A stretch of DNA of 64,000 nucleotides from an uncultured Campylobacter sp. (GTDB taxonomy: Bacteria > Campylobacterota > Campylobacteria > Campylobacterales > Campylobacteraceae). The position numbers and the translations under genes are program-made. Of this stretch, positions 45,748-54,329 are shown one piece after another (the first letter of the stretch is position 1; the number at the start of each line of letters is the position of its first letter). The notes below the pieces were generated by a model, which was not told the DNA's origin, did no database searches, and saw only the letters and a program-made list of their open reading frames with translations. The stretch covers positions 28,231 to 92,230 of the forward strand of contig NZ_CALKTC010000055.1 in assembly GCF_937996225.1 (NCBI RefSeq), read 5' to 3'.

Positions 45748-46841
45748 CAAAGCCCCTTTTTAAATTTTATCATCTTAAACTTCTCGCCAAACTCTGCGCG
45801 CAGGTGATTGAATTGCAAAAGCGTGTTCAGGTAGCCCCTCTCGCCGCTTTTTTGCATAAAAAGCTCTAAAAGCTGGACCGCGCCGAAGTCTATGAGAGCC
45901 GCGATCTGTCTTTTAAAATCCGCCGTCACGGCGCCCGCATCCTCAAACGCAGCACGCAAAATTTCAAAATTTACGTCGTAAGTAAGATCACTCTTGCCGT
46001 AAAAATCGCTCAAGTTTTGCACCTCAAAGAAGCTGAAAACCTCGTGGTTTCGGTAAACCCGCAGGCTAAAATCGCCGCTAGCGCCCATCTGTCCGTAATC
46101 GAAGGCTATGAAATAAAACCGCTGCGCGCTGGCGCAAATTTCGCGGGCGAAGCGAAAGTATCCGACCGGGATTTCGCCACGCGAGATACCAAATCTGCAC
46201 GTGAGGGTCAAAATTTCACGTTCTTTTATGGGGGCAAATTTTGCCGCGCCGCTTTCGATAAAAAGCATATTTTCGCCGTCCACCGCCTCGCATTTAAAGG
46301 CGTCGAAAAGCTCGTTTGCCACAAAGATCGCATCTTTAAATTTTGCCTCGTGTACGCTCGCAAAGTGCTTTAGCGCGATTTCGTCACCGAAGCTCTCTGC
46401 AAAGCTCGCTCGCTGTAACTCGCGCAGGCGCTCGTGCGGCTCGATAATCGCAAAGCTAAATTTATCAAGCGCCGCCGCACCGCCCAGTGTAAAAATCGCC
46501 TGCGCGATGTCGCAAAGCAGCCGCCCGTCGTGCGAGCCGATCTCTACGATAGCGATTTTAGCGTTATTTTGCGATTTTTCTGTGAGCACAGCATCTGAAT
46601 TTAGCTCGCATGCCGCCTCAAGGTCTTGCCGCGATGCGCCCAAGCTTGCCGCCGCGTCTAAGCTTAACTCTTGCATCGCGCAAAAATCCGCGCTTAGGCG
46701 TAAAATTTCGCGCGCGATGCAGATCCCAAAGAAGCTTCCTATGCTCACGGCGGTGTAAAAATCGCCGCTCTTGCCGATTTTAGCGGCATTTGCGTAGTAG
46801 CTCTCGTTTAGCCAGCTCTCAAAAAAATCGCTAAATTTCAC
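45747..46841 (-). CDS. SAM-dependent methyltransferase, MidA/NDUFAF7-like (DUF185)
   Basis: A 364-residue methyltransferase of the MidA family; the human member methylates an arginine in Complex I. Signatures are SGDFYTAVSIGSFFGICIAREI, VEIGSHDGRLLCDIA (SAM-binding), VANELFDAF and FIAFDYGQMG. Residues about 50-95 carry a low-complexity stretch (DAAASLGASRQDLEAA) absent from most homologues. The 5' end overlaps argD by 4 bp. A link to the hydrogenase or Complex I is speculative. Confidence 0.85.
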   Translation of the reverse strand: MKFSDFFESWLNESYYANAAKIGKSGDFYTAVSIGSFFGICIAREILRLSADFCAMQELSLDAAASLGASRQDLEAACELNSDAVLTEKSQNNAKIAIVEIGSHDGRLLCDIAQAIFTLGGAAALDKFSFAIIEPHERLRELQRASFAESFGDEIALKHFASVHEAKFKDAIFVANELFDAFKCEAVDGENMLFIESGAAKFAPIKEREILTLTCRFGISRGEIPVGYFRFAREICASAQRFYFIAFDYGQMGASGDFSLRVYRNHEVFSFFEVQNLSDFYGKSDLTYDVNFEILRAAFEDAGAVTADFKRQIAALIDFGAVQLLELFMQKSGERGYLNTLLQFNHLRAEFGEKFKMIKFKKGL

Positions 46842-48007
46842 GCCCGCACTATCTCGTCCAGGCTCTTGCGTAGGCGCGCAAAGCCCTCTTTGATCTCGGA
46901 TTTTTTGATATTTAGCGCAGGCAAAAATCTAAGAGTGCGCTTGCCGGATTTTAGGATCAAAAGTCCGTTTTGCAGGGCTTTGTTAAAGATCTCGCCCAAG
47001 TTTTTTTCATCGCGCAGTACGAGGCCTTGCATCAGACCGAGCCCCACGCGCTTTTCGATCAGGCTAGGATAGTCTGCGGCGATGGCGTCTAGTTTTTTGA
47101 TAAATCTTTTTATAGTCTTATCAAGCTTGCCGCTCGCTTTTAAAAACTGAAGTTGCGAAAGCACCGCAAGCGCCGTAGAGGTCGCCAAAAAGTTACCGCC
47201 GAAGGTGCTGCCATGCTCGCCCAGAGCGAAAATGTTTTGCTGCGCCACGCACGCGCCGATCGGCACGCCGCCCGCAAGCCCTTTGGCAAAGGTGATGATG
47301 TCGGGGCGGATGTCGTAAATTTGCGACGTCGCAAACTCGCCCGTGCGATATACGCCGCACTGCACCTCGTCGGTGATCAAAAGCAGCTTTTTCTCTTTCA
47401 AAACAGCCGCCAGCCTTTGCACGCTCGCCTTATCCAGAGGCTTGATCCCTCCCTCGCCCTGAACGAGCTCGATCATCACGGCGACGCTATTTTCATCGAT
47501 ATGCGCGATGATATCCTCGATATCGTCGAAAAATTTAAACCCGGGCATATAGGGCGCAAAAATTTCGGGATGAAATTTCTCCTGTCCCGTAGCTTGCAGC
47601 GTCGCTAGCGTGCGGCCGTGGAATGAATTTCGCAGAGTTAGAATTTCAAATTTTTTATTAGGGAAGTTTACGGTGCCGTATTTGCGCGCCATTTTGATCG
47701 CAGCTTCGTTCGCCTCCGCGCCGGAGTTGCAAAACACCGCGTAGCTGCGATACCCCAAAAGCTCGCTAATCTTTTGAGCCAGGGCTTCTTGGGGCAGAAT
47801 TCTATAGATATTCGAGCCATGGATGATCTGCGCGGCTTGCGTGCCGATCGCTTCCAGCACGATTTCGTTTGCGTGCCCCAGGCAGTTTACGCCGATGCCC
47901 GCGCCGAAATCCACGTAGTCCTTGCCCGCTTCGTCATAGACTATCGAGCCCTCGCCTCTTACCAGCGCCACGTTTACGCGCGCGAAATTATCCATCAAAT
48001 ACTTCAT
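46838..48007 (-). CDS. argD: Acetylornithine aminotransferase
   Basis: A 389-residue PLP enzyme of arginine (and possibly lysine) synthesis. Visible motifs: FGAGIGVNCLGHANE, FCNSGAEANEAAIK, SFHGRTLATL, VQGEGGIKPL, ITDEVQCGVYRTG and the PLP-lysine segment TFAKGLAGGVPIG. The length is normal and no insertion is present. It overlaps the MidA-like gene and the channel gene upstream by 4 bp each, forming one minus-strand operon. Confidence 0.95.
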   Translation of the reverse strand: MKYLMDNFARVNVALVRGEGSIVYDEAGKDYVDFGAGIGVNCLGHANEIVLEAIGTQAAQIIHGSNIYRILPQEALAQKISELLGYRSYAVFCNSGAEANEAAIKMARKYGTVNFPNKKFEILTLRNSFHGRTLATLQATGQEKFHPEIFAPYMPGFKFFDDIEDIIAHIDENSVAVMIELVQGEGGIKPLDKASVQRLAAVLKEKKLLLITDEVQCGVYRTGEFATSQIYDIRPDIITFAKGLAGGVPIGACVAQQNIFALGEHGSTFGGNFLATSTALAVLSQLQFLKASGKLDKTIKRFIKKLDAIAADYPSLIEKRVGLGLMQGLVLRDEKNLGEIFNKALQNGLLILKSGKRTLRFLPALNIKKSEIKEGFARLRKSLDEIVRA

Positions 48008-48621
48008 TGTTTGTACTCCACTTTAGGCAGATGCCAAGATTTGTAATAAGCCACCATGCGAAACGCAACCCCTAAAACCAGCAAAATAAGCACCGAAAAG
48101 GCGCCGCTAAGCCCCAATCCATCAAGCACGAAATATATCAAGCCCACGCCCATGCTTATCGTGCCATAAAGCCCCGTATGTAAAAACCACGGCACTTCGT
48201 TCAGCAGTACGTCGCGCAAAATGCCACCACCCACGCCGTTGCAAAATGCGATCAGCACTACGCCGAAAACGTTGTGATTGTAGCTTAGCGCGACCATCGC
48301 TCCAACGATCGAAAAGCTTACGACGTCGATCGCATCGGTTAGAATAAATAAAAATTTACCCTCCAAATCGCGGTTTTCGTAAAGTTTGGCAAAAATAGCT
48401 ACGGCACTTACCGCAAGCACGATCGTTACGGGCGCATAGTGCGTAAACGAGTAGATCTCGCGGCTTACTAAGGTATCGCGCATGATCCCGCCGCCAAGCG
48501 CAGTCAAAAACGCCGAGATAAAGATCCCAAGCCAATCGCAGCCCTTCTTTACGCCGAATAAAAACCCGCTAAGCGCCGCCGAAGCGATGCCTACGCACTC
48601 CGTAAACTCTAAAATACTCAT
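48004..48621 (-). CDS. TRIC/YadS-like membrane protein (UPF0126)
   Basis: A 205-residue protein with about seven transmembrane helices and two glycine-rich repeats: ALGGGIMRDTLVSREIYSF (split: GGGIMRDTL) and GVGGGILRDVLLNEVPW. This duplicated GGGxxRD pattern is the signature of the bacterial trimeric intracellular cation-like channels. Probably a K+ or monovalent cation channel. First gene of the minus-strand series ending in DUF2400. Confidence 0.92.
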   Translation of the reverse strand: MSILEFTECVGIASAALSGFLFGVKKGCDWLGIFISAFLTALGGGIMRDTLVSREIYSFTHYAPVTIVLAVSAVAIFAKLYENRDLEGKFLFILTDAIDVVSFSIVGAMVALSYNHNVFGVVLIAFCNGVGGGILRDVLLNEVPWFLHTGLYGTISMGVGLIYFVLDGLGLSGAFSVLILLVLGVAFRMVAYYKSWHLPKVEYKQ

Positions 48622-49217
48622 ATCACAAACCGCTAAAATCCTTTTAAAAACGCATTTTACAACAACTAAATATAAATTTGGGTAAAGCGCGACGAGCGGG
48701 AGAAATTTAGGCGCGGCGGTATAAATTTAAAGCGGCGGGTAAAATTTGAGCGCGGCGAATTAAAATTCTACGAGATAGAATTTTACGAAACAGAATTTCA
48801 CTAGATAAAATTTTATGCGGCAGAATTTTGCGCGGCTAAAATATGGCGTCGTCAGGGCGTAAATATAAAATTTAGACTTGAAATTTCTTGAAATTTATAA
48901 ATGCCCGCGGGATAAAATTTCACAGAACTTTATTTCAGCTAAAATATACGGCGTCACAGCCTGGCGCAAATTTTAGCTTTAAATTTACGGCACGTGCGCG
49001 CTAGAAATAATTTAGCGCCAACGAGACCGGCTTTATATTTGCAGCTAACAGCGCATAAATTTTGATTTGAAATTGCGCCCTTATTTTGGCGCCGTGCTTT
49101 GCCGCTATAAAATTTCATGAAATTTTACGACGACCTAGCCCGCGCGGAATTCTACGTAAAATTTTAAAATTTAGCGGTCGAATTTTGCGTGGAATTTTAC
49201 GCCGAGCCCCCGCTAAA
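48622..49217. repeat. 596-bp gap with 15-16 bp AAATTT repeats
   Basis: No gene. AAATTT/GAATTT cores lie at about 48723, 48741, 48762, 48778, 48794, 48807, 48824 and 48838 (steps 13-21), with spacers such as ACGAGATA and GCGGCA. Less regular cores continue to about 49200. Structure equals that at 11746-11890. Confidence 0.7.
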
Positions 49218-50264
49218 TTAGCGCAGCCGCTCTTTTAAAATCTTCCAAGTCCCGGGCATTGCCAGCAGTCCATTATGTGGCGCGGCGGCTATTTCATAAA
49301 ATAGATCGCCCGCCTTAAGAGATCCCGCAAGATCATACGAGTGATGCACCGGTATCAGCTCGTCGGCGGCGCCGTGGATGAGCGTGATCTGCGTGCCGCG
49401 CGCCGCTTGCAAAAATTTCGCGGTCGGAATCTTGTATCGGATCAAAAATTTCGGCACGAAGGGGATTTTTTCGTGCGCAAGCCGCTCGAAGCTAAAATAT
49501 GGCGCGAGCAAAATCAGCCGCGCCGCATCCCACTTCGCAGCCTGCTGTGCCGCGATGCCGCTTCCGATCGAGTAGCCGATCATCGCGAGCTTCTTGGACG
49601 AATGCTGCGCCAAAACGTAGCGGCTCATCGCATCGGCGCTCGCAAAAAGCTGCTGCTGCGATGAAATTTTGCCGTCCGATTTGCCGTAGCCCGGGTAATC
49701 GAAAATATAAAAATCGTATCCCAAAGCCGCAAAATCCGCGCCGTATACGCCCCAACCGCTCACGTCGCCGAAGTTGCCGTGAAAGAACAAAATCGCGCCT
49801 TTAGGCTCTGCCGCGCTAAATTTCAGCCCGTTTATCGCCCCGCCCTCAAACGGGATATTGATCTCTTGGAATTTTATCGCAGCGACGTTTGCGTTATTGC
49901 CCGTAGCGCCGTTTCCTGCGGCGTTTTCGCCGACGCGCTCGGAGCTAGTTTGAGCGTTTTTGTTTTTGATCTCACCCGCTGCAGAGCCGCTTTCCTTTAC
50001 GCCACCCTCCACAGAAGCGTTTTCATCTGCACCGCCGTTTGTCGCCGCGCCATTTTGCGTAGCGGACATCGATGCCTCTAAATGCTCGCCGTTCTCTGGC
50101 GCATTCACAAGTCCCGCAAATTCGGAATTTTCAAAGCTAAATTTAAAATTTTTATCCAGCGGCTCGCCCAAAAATATCAGCCGCTCCTGAAAGATATAAA
50201 GTCCCGCTAGCACGCAGACATAAACACACGCCGCGATAACGCACAACCTAAGTAAAACCCTCAT
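49218..50264 (-). CDS. Membrane-anchored alpha/beta hydrolase with low-complexity insertion
   Basis: A 348-residue alpha/beta hydrolase with an N-terminal membrane anchor (VIAACVYVCVLAGLYIF). The fold core shows FFHGNFGDVSGWG (oxyanion loop), nucleophile elbow GYSIGSG, Asp near ADELIPVHH, and the catalytic His near PHNGL. It resembles ABHD13/BEM46-type hydrolases. Residues ~52-127 are a Gly/Ala/Asn/Ser-rich insert (TNGGADENASVEGG) just before the first strand of the domain. Substrate unknown. Confidence 0.85.
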   Translation of the reverse strand: MRVLLRLCVIAACVYVCVLAGLYIFQERLIFLGEPLDKNFKFSFENSEFAGLVNAPENGEHLEASMSATQNGAATNGGADENASVEGGVKESGSAAGEIKNKNAQTSSERVGENAAGNGATGNNANVAAIKFQEINIPFEGGAINGLKFSAAEPKGAILFFHGNFGDVSGWGVYGADFAALGYDFYIFDYPGYGKSDGKISSQQQLFASADAMSRYVLAQHSSKKLAMIGYSIGSGIAAQQAAKWDAARLILLAPYFSFERLAHEKIPFVPKFLIRYKIPTAKFLQAARGTQITLIHGAADELIPVHHSYDLAGSLKAGDLFYEIAAAPHNGLLAMPGTWKILKERLR

Positions 50265-50331
50265 CGCCGTCCTTTAAATTTAAAGCCGAGGCGCAAAAAT
50301 ACGCAACGGCACGTGAAATTCCGTCTCGCTG

Positions 50332-50919
50332 CTAAGCTTTAAACTCGCTCAAAAACCATTGAAATGCCAAGATCAGCCCCGGCGCGCGCACGATCTTTTC
50401 GTCAAACATAAACTCCCGCGCCTTGGCCGCAGGCAGGTAAAAAAGCTCGATCTTCTCGCCGTCCACGCCGCCGCCGCTACCTAGCTTCATCAATTCGTCG
50501 ATGCACGCGAAGTATAAAATTTGACGGTTCGCCGCAAAGCCCAGGGCGCTGTAGTAGCTCGTGATAAATTTCAGATCCTTCACGGCATATCCCGTCTCTT
50601 CGAGCACCTCTTCGATCGCCGTTTGCTCCTCGCTGATGCCCTTATCTAAAATGCCAGCGCAAAGCTCGTAGGTGTAGCCCTTCTCGGGCGAATTTATTAA
50701 ATTTTCCTCTTGATAAAACCACACGCTGGGACGAAACTGCTTAACGAGCAGAAGCGCGTCGCGCTGCGTATGGTAGAGCAAAATCGAGACGCTATCGTGC
50801 ACCTTTACGCAGTCCCACGCGCGCGCTACGCCGTCCATTTCAAAGCTCAAGCGAAAGGGTTTAACGAAATTTGAGCCTTTAAGCTCCGAAATTTTAAAAT
50901 TTTTTATAGTAGTATCCAC
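50332..50919 (-). CDS. Nudix hydrolase, NUDT14-like (UDP-sugar/ADP-ribose diphosphatase)
   Basis: A 195-residue Nudix protein. The segment YELCAGILDKGISEEQ followed by EEVLEETGY is a Nudix box with Glu in place of the usual Arg and Ile in place of the first Glu; the human UDP-glucose diphosphatase NUDT14 shows a similar pattern (ELCAGLVD). This suggests hydrolysis of UDP-sugars or ADP-ribose, not proven. It starts with GTG and overlaps the mgtE 3' end by 16 bp. Confidence 0.85.
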   Translation of the reverse strand: MDTTIKNFKISELKGSNFVKPFRLSFEMDGVARAWDCVKVHDSVSILLYHTQRDALLLVKQFRPSVWFYQEENLINSPEKGYTYELCAGILDKGISEEQTAIEEVLEETGYAVKDLKFITSYYSALGFAANRQILYFACIDELMKLGSGGGVDGEKIELFYLPAAKAREFMFDEKIVRAPGLILAFQWFLSEFKA

Positions 50920-52283
50920 GTCGCAAGTCCTAAAAAGCTAAAAAATCCCACGATGTCCGTAACCGTGGTAAGCAGCACGGAGCTACCGACGGCGGGATCG
51001 ATATTTAATTTTTTAAGCGTGATCGGAATGACGGCGCCAAAAAGCCCCGCGAGCGTTAAATTTAGCACCATCGACATCGCAATCACTAGCCCCAAAAGCT
51101 TAATGCCGAACCAAAAATACGCCACAAACCCCATCAGCGTGGCAAAGATTAAGCCGTTTATAAAAGCGATCGTGATCTCGCGAAGGAGAACCTGCTTTTT
51201 GTCTTTAAACGCTATCTCGCCCAAGGCTAGGCGGCGCACGGTTACCGTAAGCGCCTGCGTGCCGGTGTTGCCGCCCATGGAGGCGACTATTGGCATAAGC
51301 ACGGCGAGCGCGACCAACTTCTCGATAGTAGCGTCAAAAAGCCCGATGATCGTGGAGCTTACGATCGCCGTACATAAATTTACCGCCAGCCACAAGGCGC
51401 GCGCGCGACCCGCCTTAAAGATCGTCGTCTCATCATCCTCCGCTTCGTCATCGACGCCCGCGAGGTTGTAAATTTGCTCGGTGGCGCGCTCTTGGATGAG
51501 ATCGTGGATATCGTCGGCGGTGATACGCCCGATGAGTATGCCGTTAGCATCGACAACAGGGATGACGTTAAGGTCAAATTCTTCAAAATCCTTGATCACG
51601 TCGTCGATCTTATCGGTATCGGTGGCGAAGTGGATTTTATTTTCGGCGCCGAATTTTTGTGAAATTTGCTCCAACGTGAGTGAAAAATCGTATAAAATCA
51701 GATCGGACGTCGAAAAGGTAGTAAGCAGATGTCCCTTTTTATCGAGCACAAAGAGCTGAAAGACGTTCTCGATCTCGTCCTTTTCGCGCATAACGCGCAG
51801 CATCTCAACCGCCTGCCCCAGGGTCTGATCCTGCCTCGCGCTAAAGACCTCGGTCTGCATATACGCGCCCGCCTCATCTTCGCTATATTTGGAGATAGTA
51901 AGAATATCGTGGCGATCGTCCTCGTCAAGCCCATAGAAAATCTGCTCGGCCTTGTCCTCGTCGATTTCGCCGATGTTTTGCAAAAGCTCTGCCTGATCGT
52001 CGCTTTCGAGCTCCTCAATCGCTTTTACGATCTTTTCGTGAGGCAGAGTTTCGATGACGTCTTCGAGCATATGCTCGGGCATCTCAAGCGCAGCATCGGC
52101 AAGATCCTCAGGATCTAGCTTTTTTAAGAATTCTACGTATTTTTCTTCGTCGTGCTTCTTTAGAGTTTTTAAATGCTCCGTAAGATCGGCGGCACTCAGC
52201 TCATGCTCAAGCGTATCGCCTAGATGCGCATCAAGAAGCGCCTTAGCTTCCTCGACGTCGTCCAGCTGCTCTTTATTTTCCAT
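50904..52283 (-). CDS. mgtE: Magnesium transporter MgtE
   Basis: A 459-residue Mg2+ channel. The N-terminal superhelical domain (LDPEDLADAALEMPEHMLED) is followed by two CBS domains (TLGQAVEMLR; NVIPVVDANGILIGRITADD) and five C-terminal transmembrane helices with the pore segment PIVASMGGNTGTQ. The acidic cytoplasmic part gates by Mg2+ binding. It starts 8 bp after the M23 peptidase stop, so the two genes and the Nudix gene form one unit. Confidence 0.96.
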   Translation of the reverse strand: MENKEQLDDVEEAKALLDAHLGDTLEHELSAADLTEHLKTLKKHDEEKYVEFLKKLDPEDLADAALEMPEHMLEDVIETLPHEKIVKAIEELESDDQAELLQNIGEIDEDKAEQIFYGLDEDDRHDILTISKYSEDEAGAYMQTEVFSARQDQTLGQAVEMLRVMREKDEIENVFQLFVLDKKGHLLTTFSTSDLILYDFSLTLEQISQKFGAENKIHFATDTDKIDDVIKDFEEFDLNVIPVVDANGILIGRITADDIHDLIQERATEQIYNLAGVDDEAEDDETTIFKAGRARALWLAVNLCTAIVSSTIIGLFDATIEKLVALAVLMPIVASMGGNTGTQALTVTVRRLALGEIAFKDKKQVLLREITIAFINGLIFATLMGFVAYFWFGIKLLGLVIAMSMVLNLTLAGLFGAVIPITLKKLNIDPAVGSSVLLTTVTDIVGFFSFLGLATWILL

Positions 52284-52291
52284 TTTCAGCC

Positions 52292-53461
52292 TTAATTTAT
52301 CGTGATAAGCGACTCGTAGTTTTCAAATTTAGCAGGGTTTTTCGAGCCGTCTTTAGCCGCAGCCATTCTGGCGTCCATATCTTTGACGAGAGCTTTAAAT
52401 TTAAGTTCTTCGGCGCTTATGACGTTAGTTTTTTCAATCTTGACTACCTTAAGCGGATCTATAGCCTGCTTATTTTTATAAAGTCCGAAGTGCAGATGCG
52501 GTCCCGAACTAAGCCCGGTCGAGCCTACGTAGGCGATTAACTGACCTTGCTTGACACTAACGCCTGCCTTTGTGCCGCTAGCAAAGCCGCTAAGATGCGC
52601 ATAAAGCGTACTGATACCGCCGCCGTGGTTGATCTCTACGGTGTTACCGTAGCCGTTTTTACGCCCTACAAAGCTAATCTTGCCCGCCCCTGCAGCATTT
52701 ACTCTAGTGCCTTTGGGGGCTGCATAATCTACGCCTAAGTGCGCGCGATATCGCTTTAAAATCGGATGAAATCTTTTAGGGGTAAAATACGATGAAATTC
52801 TAGTATAAACAAGCGGTGTAATCAGCAGAAAAGATTCGACCTTTTTACCGCTTCGGTCGTAGTATTTATCATCGAAAAAATATAGCGATTTGGGCTTTTT
52901 ATTTTCCTCGATCATTCCTGCGGTGATATTTACTCCGCCAAAAGGTTTGCCAAGGCGCGTTTTTTGCTCATACAGGATCACAAGCCGATCGCCCTTTTGC
53001 AGCTTTTTAAAATTTACCTCGTTTTTAAAAACAAGCATAAACTCATTCGCTAAAGCCGCATTGCCCGTAGCTTTGATGATATCTTGATAGGGCGAGCTTT
53101 CGATCTGAATTCCTAAAGAGTAGCTGTTTTCCTCATAAACTATTGGAGTATAAACGAATCTAAAAGTGCCGAATTTATCGCGGTAAATGTGGATCTGAAG
53201 CTCCTCACTGACGGGGATTAGCAGCTGGGAGACGCGACCTGCTGGATCACGTAAAATTTGACACTCCACGCCCGCGCGCACCTCAGCGGCAAGCTCCTGA
53301 TCCTCTTTATCCAGGTCATAATATACAGACGCGGGAATGCCCGCAGTTTCCATAAATTGCAGCAGACTTACGCCATCGGGCCAGGCAAACTTCTCTACGC
53401 TGGGGTTGTTCGCAAAAACTACGCCTATCCACAGAAAAAGCAATATAAAAATTCTAGTCAT
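52292..53461 (-). CDS. M23 family peptidoglycan peptidase (Pgp3/Csd3-like)
   Basis: A 389-residue exported zinc metallopeptidase with signal peptide (MTRIFILLFLWIGVVFA). N-terminal accessory domains precede a LytM/M23 domain at about residues 240-350, where HLGVDYAA supplies HxxxD and GPHLHFG supplies HxH. The layout matches Pgp3 of C. jejuni and Csd3/HdpA of H. pylori, D,D-carboxypeptidases/endopeptidases that set helical cell shape. It is divergent from the PGBA_N gene, an order I also recall from C. jejuni. Confidence 0.9.
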   Translation of the reverse strand: MTRIFILLFLWIGVVFANNPSVEKFAWPDGVSLLQFMETAGIPASVYYDLDKEDQELAAEVRAGVECQILRDPAGRVSQLLIPVSEELQIHIYRDKFGTFRFVYTPIVYEENSYSLGIQIESSPYQDIIKATGNAALANEFMLVFKNEVNFKKLQKGDRLVILYEQKTRLGKPFGGVNITAGMIEENKKPKSLYFFDDKYYDRSGKKVESFLLITPLVYTRISSYFTPKRFHPILKRYRAHLGVDYAAPKGTRVNAAGAGKISFVGRKNGYGNTVEINHGGGISTLYAHLSGFASGTKAGVSVKQGQLIAYVGSTGLSSGPHLHFGLYKNKQAIDPLKVVKIEKTNVISAEELKFKALVKDMDARMAAAKDGSKNPAKFENYESLITIN

Positions 53462-53600
53462 ATAAAAACCGCTTTGAAATATTATTTTAAGGCGGGATTG
53501 TAACGAAAAAACGCTTATATTTCGTAAATACCGCGGAATTTTATCGCTAATTTCAAAGTTTTATGTATAATTAGCCGAAATTTTATTCAGGAGCAGAATT

Positions 53601-54329
53601 TTGAAAAAAGCTTTACTTATTTTAGGCCTATTTTTAAGCGTGGCGATAGGAGCGGAATTTAACATGCCGCGATACGAAACCGCCCTACTTAGCGTAACTG
53701 ATGGTTCGGGCGAGATCACAGATAGCCCTACGATTGCCGTAGGTAGCAGCGGGGTGGTGATGCATAATTTCGGTAGCGGCGCAAGCTCCATCATCGCGCG
53801 CGCAGTCGTGACGCAAAAAAGCGCAGGCAAGGCAAAGGTGCGATTTGAGGTCTTTGATATGTTAGCTCAAGAGGCGCTGCCACTGCCTAAAATTTTACCT
53901 TCAAGCGGCGATAAAGTGATCTTAAATTTCCTCTATGACCGCGCCATAATCGTCGCGCCTAACGCTGAAATTTACGAGCAGGTTATCAAGGCTTTTCCGA
54001 ATATAAATTTTATCCACCCAGATCTTGGCGGCGCCTATCTTAGCTACAACCACAAGCCAAATCCCAGCCGTGACGATTTTCGTAAAATTTGCGCGCAAAA
54101 CAGCGCCGGACTGATTTTTATCGCGATGGATAAACAAGGCGTATTTGCCGACTGCGGCAGCTTCAAGCCTTTGCGTACGTTTGCTAGCGGCGGCGTGGCT
54201 TATTATCAGCTGCCATTTTACTCGCGCGTGGGCGAGATAAAGACCGTCATTTGGGATTTTACTAATGGCCCGATCAGCGATTACGACAAACACTACCGCT
54301 ATTTGCTGGGCTTAGATGGCGACGAATAG
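53601..54329 (+). CDS. Plasminogen-binding N-terminal domain (PGBA_N) protein
   Basis: A 242-residue exported protein; signal peptide MKKALLILGLFLSVAIGAEF. It resembles the PGBA_N domain family named after the H. pylori plasminogen-binding proteins, although the lysine-rich C-terminus of those proteins is absent. The mature part has a beta-rich stretch (SVTDGSGEITDSPTIAVGSS) and a segment with NFIHPDLGGAYL. The start is TTG, supported by CAGGAG upstream. It overlaps glcD by 14 bp. Confidence 0.8.
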   Translation: MKKALLILGLFLSVAIGAEFNMPRYETALLSVTDGSGEITDSPTIAVGSSGVVMHNFGSGASSIIARAVVTQKSAGKAKVRFEVFDMLAQEALPLPKILPSSGDKVILNFLYDRAIIVAPNAEIYEQVIKAFPNINFIHPDLGGAYLSYNHKPNPSRDDFRKICAQNSAGLIFIAMDKQGVFADCGSFKPLRTFASGGVAYYQLPFYSRVGEIKTVIWDFTNGPISDYDKHYRYLLGLDGDE

